Both the position numbers and the translations under genes were made by a program. 64,000 nucleotides of DNA, taken from the NCBI GenBank assembly GCA_001643675.2, contig LSRY02000004.1:1122001-1186000 (forward strand), written 5' to 3'. Of the stretch, positions 36,741-48,482 are shown in pieces. The notes beneath the pieces were generated by a model. That model was not told where the DNA came from. It did not search any database and saw nothing but the letters and a program-made list of their open reading frames with translations. This stretch comes from Monocercomonoides exilis. Lineage: Eukaryota; Preaxostyla; Oxymonadida; Polymastigidae. The stretch's first letter is position 1. The number at the start of each line of letters is the position of its first letter.

Positions 36741-38549
36741 TTCATGCAGACTCTACAAACATTCCTTTCGTCTGAGATGATTGATAAAAAAGAAGTGGGT
36801 ATGCTCATTTATGCAACACCATCTCCGCTGTCTCCTCACCTGGCCTGTTTCTCCGCATCTCTACTATATCCACTTTTACAGTTATTGTATCCTTTCAATT
36901 CATTTTCGCTTTGTCCATTGATTCTTCACTCATGGCAGTTTTCCCGTCTGCTCTGACCGACTCAACTGCTTTGAGGCAACCTGAATCAGAATCAAGAACA
37001 TTATAAAGACGAGAATCTGCAAATAAGGCCACATTACGCTCTTATGCAAGGGGCCAGCTCTTATGTGAAATGCTGAGAGCGAATGTGCAATGGGCTGTGC
37101 TACCAATACATGTGCTTTCACCAGCTGCGTGAGCGAAGAGTCGACCGAGTGAAGATCCGCGATTGTGTGTCTCCACTGCGAGAAGTCATCATTGCGCTTG
37201 CTCGCATGCATCCTCAAATTCTGCTTCGCACTCAACAACGCCTATCGAGGAAAGGACCTCTTTCTCCAGTGCTCTTCAATCCCCGCACAGATCAACGAGT
37301 CCCTCTTTTCCTTCGACTTCACCCAGCCTTCTCAAGCCACAAATACCTCCATCTGATGCTCTGACTCCTCTCACACCGATCCCGATCACGACTTTAACAT
37401 CCTGCCCTTCATTTCTTTTCTTCCGCACCCACCGGATATTCCTCTGCAAAGACACAGACTCCTCTTCCAAGCTATGCTACTCCCCGCTTGGCCTCTGTAT
37501 CTCCTTCTCCGCAACCTTAATTTATATCTTCCTCCAGAATTGCCTTCCCAACATTCGAATTTGGTCTTACTCAAACAATCGTGTTTTTGTTCACTTTGCA
37601 TTTCCCCGCTCGCTGATATTGCATTAAACAATAACTGCATCCTCATCTCATTCCACTCCTCCTTCCGCTCCTCCTTTGCTTCAATCAACTTTTCAGTCTT
37701 TCACATTTTCGACTGATTCCTCCAGACATCTTTCTGAATCTTTTCTCTCTCGCTTCAATTTCTCCTCCTTCAGTACTTCACAGTCTTGAACGTGATTGAC
37801 GTTGGATTTAGCAACTCCGTCTAACATCTCTCGCAACAGATCTCTCCATTAAAGCAGACAGCGCTTTTCTTCTTATTCAATGTCAAATTTATCATGAAGC
37901 TCCTATTGAATGATGAATTCCTTCTTCACTAACATCTTGCTCTCAAAGATTAGCAGTTGTGCACATGCCAACAACAGTGAGTTCACCAACAACAGCCTTG
38001 CCGTTTGGAATTACCACTTCTCCCACAGCAACTTCATCTGCTCCGATGCCTGTGGACTCAACATCGCTTTCACGAATCCGCTTGTAACATATACACCGTT
38101 GTTCAGCACCATTCACTGTCACTCAAATGCATTGCCCCTGATTCGTATGTTCCTGCTTCCAAGCATTTTCAGATTGCAAAATATCTTCTTCCCAAGAACC
38201 GCACTTTAAAAACGCCGCAAGAATGAAAATATTAGAGCAAAAAGAGAAAAAGAAGGGTTAGAAATGTTCTGTGCTCAGAGCGACTTCAGTAAGAGCTAAT
38301 AAGAGTCTGTTGCAGAAGATGAAGGAGTTGGTGGCTTCGCCGGAGTTCCAACAAGAACAGAAGGGGCAGACAATTGTGTGTGTGATATTGGAAGAAAAAG
38401 GTGGAGTGGCAAATATTGAGGAGGCTGTGATGTTTTGAGAGTGCCATTGTGCAGATGAGAGTGTGCTGTCGAACGAATAAAACGTTTGCTGCTGTTCATC
38501 ATCATTTTCATCGCCTCCTTCTTCTCTTCCCATGTCCCTCCTCCTTTCT

Positions 38550-39010
38550 GTTGATGTCTGTGTAAGTCTTGTGTCGAAAGTGCCAATTTGTGTGTGCAAA
38601 ACTCGTCTTTCTCCTTCTTCTTCGTCTTCGCCTTTGGTTATTTCTTCTGTCTCCATTTTCTCCGTTCTGAGCTTAATTTGCTTCTGAAATCCACCTTCTT
38701 TGCATCTTCCATTTGAACACATCCTCCTCGCTCCTCTCTGTTCACTCCTTGGTGGTGTCATTAAGCGAGCGGATGAACGCAATGCGCCTGGCAGATCCTT
38801 CCCTCTTCCGCTGCCATTTCTCATGAGATGCCCATTCACCTCATTCACTCCGCTCAGCACAACCAGAGCGCGGAAGACGTACGAAGTGCTGAAGCAGAGC
38901 GTAATACGCCTCTGTGGAAGAGGAAAACAGTTCAAATGCACATTCAGTGAAGCTGCAGAATGCATTGATAACGATGATGATGAAGAAGAGAATAATGAAA
39001 AAGGAGGAGG
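38550..39010. repeat. Copy of duplicated gene fragment (paralogous to 26926-27380, inverted)
   Basis: Shared landmarks include GCTTCTGAAATCCACCTTCT (about 38677), TGTCGAAAG and GTGCAAAACTC (about 38570-38610), CCATTTCTC and GAAGCAGAGC (about 38810-38900), and GCATTGATAACGATGATGATG against its counterpart at the end. Identity by eye is roughly two thirds, so the duplication is old. Confidence 0.6.
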
Positions 39011-39410
39011 CAACAGTGGAGAAGAAGATGATGATGAATGGAACACAATGAAGCAGAGAACAACGATTTCAAAGCGGGAAGAGGACGAGGAATCAGAGAA
39101 AGAAATAGCGGAGGGTTGCTGAAATCCTAGAGCAAATTCCAAGAAAGACACAGAATCAGAAGAAGTTTACAATTTCTTCTCATGTGGCAGATGTTTAGAT
39201 GAGATCTTCATTACTCTTAAGGTATCCTTTGCATCGTCTGCATCCTACGGAGCAGAGCAGCAGAGGCCAAAGTGATAACACAATTCAGCCAGCGCTGTGC
39301 GATGGTGCGTGTCCAGAGGAGAAGTGGCAACTGTTGAAATGTTCAAAGCACGCCAGACACTGGGAGGTGGAGTTGATGGCGTATCGTCAGTGGGGTTGGG
39401 GGAGAAAAAG

Positions 39411-39412
39411 AA

Positions 39413-39443
<31 letters not shown>

Positions 39444-39533
39444 AAGAAGAAGAAGAAGAAGAAGAAGAAGAAGAAGAAGAAGAAGAAGAAGAAGAAGAAG
39501 AAGAAGATGATGATGATGATGATGATGATGAGG
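39411..39533. repeat. (AAG)n microsatellite, ~31 units, with (ATG)n tail
   Basis: An uninterrupted run of AAG from about 39414 to 39506 is followed by eight or so GAT units. It lies in gene debris and is open in all frames of one strand, which creates false long frames there. Confidence 0.95.
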
Positions 39534-42140
39534 AACTCTAATATTGTCGCATAGAAAAAGAGAAGGTCGAACCAAATTATTTCCCATCAAAAACATAAAC
39601 AATTATAAAATCAGCGCTTCTTGCGCTGCACATCACGCAACTTCCATTCTCTCCCACACCTTTGACGTCCCTAATCTAATTTTCATTACCATTTCCAACT
39701 TCCTCTTCCTCCTCTTCTTTTTCTTCCGTGATTGCGTTCACAATTCTGGATAAATGTTCATCCAACAGCTTCACCAAGCCAGAATAACAACCATCTTTCA
39801 CTTGAGATGTGCTTGGTTTATAAATTCTTGCTGAAAATGCACAAAAAACTGAAAAATATGACTTTTTCTTATTGTTCAGCGACTGAGTTGTCACATCCAG
39901 GTGATTTTTAATCAACGCACTGAGAATCTGCATCAGATCTTTGTGGCTTATTGCAGTGGGTTTGTGCTTTCTTCTTCTTCTTCTTCCTCTTCTTCTTTTA
40001 TTTTTTTCATCTATCCTTTTGACGAAAAAAATGTTCGTATCTTTCTTTCACTTCTTTTCCTTTCTTTTCAACTTTTCCGCTTTCAACACTCATCTCTCCT
40101 TCTCTCTCATTCTCAAGCTCACCATTCTTTATTCTTTTGTCACAATCAAATCCATCAACAACGTTAACTTCAGCCTCCTCTTTTTCTGTATTCATTCTGC
40201 TATTGACTTCATCCATTCCTGCTTCTGAAGTCTCTTTCTCACTCTTCACATTTTCCGCATCTTTTTCCATTTCATTCTTCTCCTTAACCTCCAACCCACA
40301 TCAACAATCGCGCCCCATCTCCAATTGCAAATCCTTTGTGATTAACAGATTGTCTTCTTCCACTCTTTTCCGTCCTTCTGAATCGCATTATAACAACCAA
40401 ATCATTTCACACGTTTGCATTATCTCCCACATTGCTGTTTCGCACAGTACCACAGCAGCTGTCGTTAACTGAATTATTCTCATTTCGCCTATTTTAATAA
40501 AATCCAGCAGCAGCAGTCAGAATAACTTGAACAGCATGAGGAAGAAATTCAAAAGATTCCTCAAGGAAAGTGAACGATCCTCACACAATTACAGTTGATT
40601 ATGCAAGATGTTGCAGGAAAAAGATGCAGAAGAAGAGGAAGAAGAAGATGACGAATAACACCTTACAGTCACAACGTTTAGCCAGCCTTCAAATTCGTGC
40701 TCGTTGTTGGTGAACTGGATGCGCTCAAGCTGTTTCACACACATCTCAGTGAGAACTCAGAGCTTCACGCATATCTCAGAAGGTCCGGCCATATCTTTAA
40801 CTTCTATAAAAACTGCCCAGACGAATGAACAAAAAGAAGATAAAGGATATTCGCTTAAGACAAGAGCAGTCGAACATTGCTCGTCTTTTTTCAGCGCGTG
40901 TGGCAGACACTTTTTGAGTGCACCCCAGGCTTCCAGCTAGTGTTGCTTTGAAGAGAAGAAGAGAAGCGTGATCAACATCATTAAGAAGACAGAGAGAGGA
41001 GACAAGCTGCTGCTACGGTGAAGAGGAATAGAAGGAGAAGGAGTTGGCAGAACCGGACTTTGAGAAAATAGTAGATGCTGTTGATAATAATGATGCAAAA
41101 GGCAACGCATTTTATGCTGTTGCATTCTCTTTCGATGTTTGAGCGAGTAACTCATCGAGCGGCTCAGGGCTTTCATGCCATGCAAACGGCACAGTCAACT
41201 CAACGTCTTGCAGATTGAGTTGATTCTGCAATGAGCTTGCGGATTGTTGTCTCGACGCTTCTCTTTTCGAATCTACAACTTATTCTAATTCATTTTCGGG
41301 GCACTGAAGAAATGACAGAAGGTTCCGTGTCAGTCAGGCAAGGCTCATTTGAAACAGCACGTTGTATCGCAGTCATTTCGTCATATGGGCTCGTGAACAC
41401 TCTTTCGTGATCGTAGAAATTGTCGACCGAATCAGAAATCGCGTATGAACGCAAACTTGATTTGAGTGCAAAATATGCAGTTTGTCTTTCGAATTCTGCT
41501 TTCCACTTTACCAACTGAAAAAAAATCAACGCGCTTTATTTCGCTTTGCAAGAAGCACACAATCTCCAGCAGCTGCCCTTCCAGTAAAATTTCCTTTGAC
41601 ACTTTTCTCTTTGGATTGAGCCTCCTGTCGTTCGCAGATATGCCTATAGACTCTGCGTTTTTTAGTATGCTTCCTTAAAAAATGTTGGAATAAAAAAAAA
41701 TTGTAAAAAGAAAGTTGCAATGGAGCTGTGCTTGTAATACATGTCCTTTTCCAACAGCGGAAGCGGCTTGCACATCTAATCCCACTTTGATGAAGAGAAA
41801 AATATCAAAGATGACAAAAACGATAACGAAAAAGAATAAGAGGAGGAGGAGGAAAAAGACAATGAAACAGATGAAGAACAATATTATTTCACCGCTCTTT
41901 GAATTCTATCAGATCCAGTACATTTTGGTGTTCTGGCGAGCTTCACTTGTATTTGCATGATCACGCTTGTATAATCTTCTCTTTTTCGTATGTGATCTCG
42001 AGAAACTTCTTGATGATCTTGTGGATGTTTTGTGTTTCACATAAACCGTGAAACTTGCCATTGTTTTCGGTTCAGTGAATTTTTGAATCAGCCAACTCCT
42101 TCGAGCCTGATGAATGATGATTGGATGGAGAAGCATTTAC

Positions 42141-42566
42141 AGAAGTATTTAAGGTGACTTCCTTGTTGATAATTTGGGGTTGGCTGTTGTTGTTGATGAT
42201 GATAATCAAAGAGAGTGAAATGCCATTCAACCAACAAACAACACTAAAAGAAAAAGCAGTTTTTTCAGAAATGTGTTCCATTAAACTCATAGAAATAATG
42301 CACACCTTTTTTCAAAGAAAAATAAATGCTGAACTGTTTTCATATAAAACAAATAAAATTTGAAATTGAGATAATCTGAAAATGAATTTTTCAAATGATG
42401 TAATAATTGGAGTGAATACACGAAAAATAGTACACTTCTAATAGATTTTGCAAGCTTACAGTATATTTTATTAACGGTCAAATCAAATAATCATCAATTG
42501 AATGCAATATCTATAAATTGATAATCTTTCTTTATTTTTCAAAAAAAATATTTTATTAATTGACAT
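42141..42566. other. AT-rich spacer before the deubiquitinase-bearing element
   Basis: AT-rich, non-coding. It ends in ...TTGACAT just before the GATCATGG terminus; GACAT recurs 4 bp beyond the other terminus at 48881-48885. Confidence 0.4.
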
Positions 42567-42960
42567 GATCATGGCGTTGTGGGCATTTCATTTTTTTTGC
42601 TCGAAACAACATAAAATGATATTTAACAACTATCTGGTGTTGAAAAGTCCTTCTCCACTTTTGCCCAAAACGCACAAATAATTTGGTTAACTTATGATCA
42701 AGAATTTAGAATGTTTAAAAATATATTAATTAGATCATGGGCGTTTTGGTCATTTTATTTTTTTGCTCAATACAGCAAAAAATGATATTTTCAGCTTGTA
42801 AAGTACAGAAAAAGTGACTTTCAATGTTGACCAAAATGCACAAATAATTTGGTTATTTATGATCATTAATTTTGGAAATGTGATATTTGTTTGAATATTA
42901 TTCATTTTATTTGTGAATATTATTGCTATATTAATGCTTACAAGTCATCAGAAAATCGTT
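42567..42960 (+). repeat. Left terminal inverted repeat of the DUB-transposase element (394 bp)
   Basis: Unit 1 spans 42567-42699 and unit 2 spans 42733-42864. Both begin GATCATGG.CGTT.TGG.CAT and end TTATGATC. The remaining ~95 bp ends at GTCATCAGAAAATCGTT. Confidence 0.9.
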
Positions 42961-43785
42961 ATTAAATTATGTTAGATTCACATAAGGTGAAAAGCAGTTT
43001 TTTCATATTTCATTGAATTAACACCTTATATCAGAAAAATATCATTGAAATTTTTGTCTCTTAAAAAATGTTTTGTTTTTGAATGAAAATGCTTATTATT
43101 ATTCTTCCATTCAATATATAATTGTTTTGATATCAATATCTTCATTGTTGAGTTACAACAACAGTTGATGAATATTCAGAGATAATAAAAACAGAAAAAT
43201 AAATACATTGCTAATTAGATAACAATCATAAAACAAAATAACACACAAATAACATTAGCACTTCATTGTATTAATCATCTAAAAAATAGAAAACAACAAA
43301 TATGTTTCTTTTCTTGTTGCATCACTTTCAAAAAAAATTATTCTTACCACATCGACAGCAAAACAATCCCCAATTGTCAATTCAATATCAATTAATATGA
43401 GCAATTTAAGATTCAATAAAAAGCATTACTGTATCAACAAACACATGGTATCATAGTCAATTCAAAACACAAAAGAATACAAATACTTTAGGTGCAAAAA
43501 CAAACTTGACTGTTTATCCTTTGTTTTCTACCCACTCCACCCTTTCTGATATAACTCTTGTCCAAACTCAAAAAGATCAAATTCAACAGAGAAAAAAGGC
43601 AGACACAGTGATAAAACATCACTTCACACTCTCAGCTATTCTCCTTTCCTCAAATCAAATTCAAAAATCATTGAAACTCTTCACAACACCCATCAAAAAA
43701 TGAATCTCTATTTAGACATATATAAATAAATATCGGGACTATTACCAAGTGAAAATAGGGACATTATTGGGACAGAAACAGTGAG

Positions 43786-43927
43786 AAAACAATCGGATTC
43801 AAACCGTTGTGCACCTGGGAGGCTGTTCGTCGTATCCAGGTCCGGATAAAGCAGCCCGAAGGCTGCAATATCTAATACGAACAGTCATGTCCAGCACCCT
43901 TCCGATAGAGTGCCAGCTAAGCATACA
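43786..43927 (-). ncRNA. Candidate structured RNA with UUCG tetraloop, downstream of transposase
   Basis: This is an island of higher GC content in AT-rich DNA. On the - strand it can form GCAGCC-TTCG-GGCTGC (43850-43866), an outer stem CTGTTCGT/ACGAACAG, and a small GCAC/GTGC hairpin. It ends in a box-B-like GGTTTGAATCC followed by TTTT, which could be a Pol III internal promoter and terminator. It could also be a 3' UTR structure or a tRNA-derived sequence. It does not fold as a standard tRNA. Class unknown. Confidence 0.4.
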
Positions 43928-43941
43928 CAACAACTAGTTTC

Positions 43942-45154
43942 TTAAAAAGGGACACCATTAATACAATTTTGAGATTCATTTAAAGAAGAAGAGTCAAGAA
44001 GAAGCTCAAATCTCCTTGAAAGAAGATCTTGAGAAGATTGAGAAAGAAGAGAAGAGTTAGATGATGTGATATCAGAGTGAAATGACTTTTTTGAACGTTG
44101 AACATTTTCTTTCATTGTCGAAGATTCGAGGGCAACCAGAGAGCGTTGAGAAAGATATCCAACAGCAGATGCGCAGACAAATGAGCCCTTGTGCTCAAAG
44201 TATAAATAGTCCTTCATGTGAGGGACTGACAGTGATGGCCATGAAATTTGCTGAGATGGTACATACTCTTCAAAGTACCTCTCATGCACACACTCCTTGA
44301 TAGATGATGAAGATGGGGAGTTGTTTAATGAGGATGATTCAAAAATATTCAATTGCGAAGATGATGAAACAGATGTTGAAACATTCATATTGTTTTCGAA
44401 GAAGTTGATCAAATCATGAAGTGTAGTGATGTGCTCAGTCGAAAGATTGTTATCGATTGCATTCACTAACGCACCAAATTCACTATCACAGATATTTTTT
44501 CCATGGTGCTCAGCGAAGAAGTTGAGTTGAGTGTTTTTCTTTTTCAAAAGTTTTGATTGTTTGGAGAGGATGAAGTGAAGAAGGAAGCGATTTCGGTTGT
44601 GTGGACCCGAATCGCAGAAGAACTTAAAAGTGTGAGTGTCTGAGAAGAAGTTTCTTTTGATCACAGATTCCAGACACTCAATAACAAATCTGTGATTATT
44701 TGAGAGGCAATCGGAGAAGAAGTTGAAAGTCAATTTTATGAGTTGATTGTTGATCTTTTGAAGAGAGATGATTGTGAATTGAGAAACTTGTTGGTAATTA
44801 AAGAATTCTTCTTGAAGTTGATTTTTTTCTGATGGGGAGTTTCCATTTTTCTTTGAAATCGAAAACGAATACTGCTTCTCCTTCTTTCAAATTGTCAACT
44901 GTTGATTGATAATGTTTCCGTTGCATTTCTGCAACAAGTCGATGTTGACGAAGTAATTTAAGTGAATGAAACTCTGCTTCAGACAGTCCATTTTTGTTTT
45001 GCGATGACTTTAATTTGTTTTCCAGATTGTTGAGTTTCTCGCACATGCCGCAGAGATCTGTCCGCCTTTTCGCTTTCGAGAAGTTGGTGGTAAGTTTGTA
45101 GAAGTGTGACAAAGAAACTTTAATATTTGTTTCTTCAGAAAACTCTTTCCATAA
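43942..45154 (-). pseudogene. DDE/RNase H-like transposase region, frameshifted
   Basis: Reading leftwards from the stop of the protease frame, the same frame continues LWKEFSEETNIKVSLSHFYK, then a paired-Cys segment (RRTDLCGMCEKLNNLE), a helical stretch and EAVFVFDFKEKWKLP with the likely first catalytic Asp. After a one-base shift near 44812-44815 (C4 in place of C3) come TFKFFCDSGPHNRNRF (second Asp) and NFFAEHHGKNICDSEFGALV (likely Glu and the HGK..D signature). This motif order is seen in a widespread group of eukaryotic DDE-type transposases. The C-terminal 130 codons are Ser-rich and end TAA at 43942. It probably cut and joined the element ends. As it stands the frame is broken, so this copy is probably inactive. 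Confidence 0.65.
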
Positions 45155-48100
45155 TTAAGTCTTGGGCTTGAAGATTAATCTCTTTTCATTCGGAGAAAAG
45201 ATGCCCGTTTTCTTTCTTTTTTCTTTCAGTGCTTCCAATCCATAACTTGTTAAAATTGACGAAGAAAGATGTGGAACGGAAGTTGAACCATACAGTGGTG
45301 TGATGAACGATGATGGTGGAGTTGTTTCTGCAGATGAATTGTTGATAATTTTGGACTGTGAAGAGGAAGTTGAGGAAGAGGAACCACCAAATTGGATGCT
45401 TGGTTGAGTTGATTGTGATTTCTCTTTCACGTAGAATGATAAAGAAGGAATATAGCCCTGAGAAAAGAGATCTTTCCATGACTTTGACCATCTATCACTG
45501 TCAAATGCATCAATATCATCATCGTTACAGGTGATCCACATCTTTTTCATTCCGTTATTTCTTTCCACAACGGTAATGCAATGACCGTTGCTATTATCAA
45601 ACTGTTTATGAAGGATTTGTCCAATTAAGTGATAGAATGTTGTTTCTTTATTTTGGTTGTGAAATGAAGTTTTATTTTCATTTGCAAATCCTTTGCAAAA
45701 TGAATGTTTATTCGACATATCAGTCTCGATAAGAAGTGTTCGAGAAGGATGAGAACCAGCAGGATCAGTACATTCATGGGAGAGGGCCAGAACCTCCGGA
45801 AACGAAATCATTTCCTCCCACCTGGCAGTGCAGCATTTTTCTTTGCATTCTTCACAATATACACTATTTTTCCCATCTAGTATTTCAGTTGAAAACAAAG
45901 AAGATAAGCCATTGTGAGTAGATGAAGAATTGATGATTATGCTATTGTTGATGTTGTCGATATGTGATGTGAGTTTTTGACATTTCACTCATTTCATATG
46001 TGAAATAATAACTGGATTGAAACTATCTTGTTTTAATAATCCGTCTTTTTCAAACAATTGATGAAGATTTTCGAAAGCTTCTGAAACATTCTGCTGCTGT
46101 TTGCTTCCATATCCGCAAAAGTCTTCCCATTTGCTAACAACTGATGGGATCCATGAATGCACTTTTGTTCTATCTTTGAGGATTTGATTGCAAATACTCA
46201 TCATTCGAGAAGATAATGTCTAATTTGAATGTGATTTTGTGAAGATCGTTGGTTTTGAACTGCAGATCGAGGACCAGCATTGCAGAAGAGATGCCAAGTA
46301 ACATGTGTTTCCAAAATTTGCCAACCCTTTTGCTGTTTTTAATGGAGTATTAGGTGTGAATTTTAAAACATTAGCCGTTGATTTGGATGAAGAAGAAATA
46401 AACGGATCAAAATTTGTTGAATTATCTCTTGTAATAAACTGTGACTTTTGTTGTTGTGTTGAAATGTTGCTCTCTTTTGTGAAAGATGAGACTAGATTTT
46501 GGAACGCATGAGGAGGAATAAGAGTGGGTGAGGTGACATATTCCATAAGTTGGCAGCTAACCCACATATTTTCGTTGCGAAAAGATGAAGTTGCTTTGTC
46601 TTCTGGAGAAGTATTGATTGAATCTTTTCTTTTCACTTTGATCGAAAAGGAAGAAGAGGAAGAGGAAGAAGATGAAGATTGAGAAGAATTAGAAAGAGGA
46701 GAAGGAGAAGGAGAAGGAAGGGAGGTGGTATCATTGACAGGTGTACAAGCAGATAAATCAATGTCAGAACCATCAGAAGAAATTAGATTGGAAGAAGAAG
46801 AAGAAGAAGAATTTAATGGAGAAGAAGAAGAGGAGGAGGAAGAGGAGGAAGAAGAAGAATTATTTGAATTAGAAGAGGAAGAGGAAGAGGAAGAGGAAGA
46901 GGAAGAAGAAGAAGAATTAGAAGAAGAATTAGAAGAAGCACCTGTAGAATTTTGTGAATGTGAAGGGTTTTTGTTTGAAAGAGAGGCAAACGCTGATAAA
47001 AGATAAGAAGGATTATGAAGAGAGCTTTTGATGAATTTTGGTGTTTGTTTGTTTGTTGATTTTATACGAAATCTTGTTGGAGAAGAAGAAGAGGAGGAAG
47101 AATGAGAAGAAGAGAAGGAAAGAGGTTTTTTGAGAAAAGAAGAAGAAGAAGGAGAAGAGGAAGAAGAAGAAGGAGAAGAAGAAGAAGAAGAAGAGGGATA
47201 AGTGGAAGCCAAAGAAATAGTGGGAGAAAGAGAAAGAGAAAGAGAAAGAGAAGGAGAAGGAGAAGGAGAAGGAGAAGGAGAAGGAGAAGATGATGATGAA
47301 ATGGGAGATTTTTGTTTCACTAGTTTATGAAATGGTATTGGTGATGGAGAAGTTCGATGGTAATGAAGTGTATTATTATGTTTGATTTTTGTAGTCCATC
47401 TTTCAGCTCGAAGTGGAGTGTTAATAGGATCGTTTACTGCATGAGATGGAGAAGATTTTTTTTCTGATATAATATTTGATTTTTTATTTTGTTGGCATAA
47501 TTTTTCTGAGGGAGAAGATTGTATATTGTGAGAATTATTTTTTTCTGTAATGATAATATTATCCCATGCAGATTCCTCAATGAACTGTGCGTAATCAGGA
47601 ACTTTTTTTGGTTTTTTCTTGGCTGATTGCAGTGAAGTTGAGCCTCTGTGGAATGGGCCAACATCCAATTGTTGCCCTTTTCCCAATCTTGTTCATTAAG
47701 ACCTTAAAAAAAATATAAAAAAAAAATAATTGAAAAAATAAAAAAACAGTAAAAAAAGAAATCATTATAAAATGAAATACAAACCACTTTTGCATGATGG
47801 CGGGTGAGGCAATTGTGCTGGTATTAAAAATCCTTGGTTTTTTGTGAGAGTTTGTTTTGCATAACTATACTTTCCTTCAGTGATGTCAAATCCATAGTCC
47901 AGAAGTTCAGATAATGATGCATTGCGCGTAAGTGCTTGAAGGATCATCGTTTGCGTGTGCAATTGTGCGTGCTTGTACATAACTGAGAGATCTTTAAGAA
48001 GTATTTCGTAGTATTCTGAGTTTTTTTTTAAATAACAAAAAAACAAATATAAATTAAAAATCAATATTACAAGAGAAAAATATAAGTTATTATCAATCAA

Positions 48101-48285
48101 AAAATTTTGATTTCGAAACCATTCAAGGATTTCAGTAAATCATTGATAACTGCAGATGATTTTCTGTAGTTGTAAAACAAATAGACGAGCAATGAATCAA
48201 CGTCATCTCCATCGATGCGTTGTATTTCTTTCCATAGAACGTTGCACCGTGAATTTAGAGTTGACTCTTGTTTAGAAAATGACAT
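45155..48285 (-). pseudogene. Ser-rich USP-type ubiquitin carboxyl-terminal hydrolase (peptidase C19), with in-frame stops
   Basis: Exons 48285-48120, 48015-47785 and 47702 onward are joined by GT-AG introns (104 and 82 nt). The N-terminal 135 residues form an unnamed domain with TMILQALTRNASLSELL. A ~300-residue Ser-rich linker follows. Then comes the USP Cys box GLANFGNTCYLASLLQCW (Cys codon 46301-46303), a QDA-like box KQQQNVSEAFENLHQLF, the zinc-finger-like CEECKEKC, and the His box GHCITVVERNNGMKKMWITC (His codon 45581-45583), with a DDD behind it. USPs cleave ubiquitin from proteins. Catalytic residues are kept, but the single frame is cut by TAG 46220-46222 and TGA 45989-45991 inside the domain, and by TAA 45155-45157 before the transposase. 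No intron that removes these stops is evident. Confidence 0.75.
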
Positions 48286-48482
48286 ATTTGTGATTTTTTT
48301 TCAATTTATAATGGAATTATTATCAATTAATAAAAATTTCACAGCTCTGCAATTATTGTTTTAATTGTATTTTCAACATAGAAATTTCGATAAACAATAA
48401 CAAATATCAATATTTTTGCTCAAATAAGAAATTTATGTTTCAGATTTTTCTATAATCTCAAATTGAACGATAAAAATAACAA

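Larger units (their letters stand above)
36741..42140. pseudogene. Region of decayed gene fragments between two transposons
   Basis: Sequence of coding-like composition is broken into short frames on both strands, for example - 36930-37238, + 37083-37364, + 37163-37627, + 37910-38209, - 38258-39151 (297 codons, the longest), + 38700-39122, - 40007-40294 and - 41290-41529. Some pieces look like true protein, such as an acidic tail (DDDEEENNEKGGGNSGEEDD) after 38960, but none is complete and no family is recognised. The block 38550-39010 is shared with 26926-27380. I cannot tell how many ancestral genes are present. Confidence 0.35.

Noticed and set aside
39199-39554. Arg- and Lys-rich frames across the (AAG)n array
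   Set aside because: They are products of the microsatellite, with no conserved sequence on either side.
43786-43927. SRP RNA domain on the + strand (CCAGGTCCGGATAAAGCAGCC resembles the SRP helix 8 core)
   Set aside because: The GNAR tetraloop and the flanking pairs cannot form, and the GCAGCC/GGCTGC hairpin competes with that fold. The - strand gives a UUCG loop and a better structure.
43786-43927. tRNA gene (box-B-like GGTTTGAATCC on - strand)
   Set aside because: No matching acceptor stem, a poor box A, and too long a distance between the boxes without a plausible intron.
44798-46222. Stop-codon reassignment (TAA/TAG as Gln, as in some oxymonads) to explain stops in the DUB-transposase and other remnants
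   Set aside because: The long intact genes (2225 and over 980 codons) contain no in-frame TAA/TAG, use CAA/CAG for Gln, and end at TAG, TAA or TGA. One of the stops in the DUB frame is TGA. Decay is simpler.
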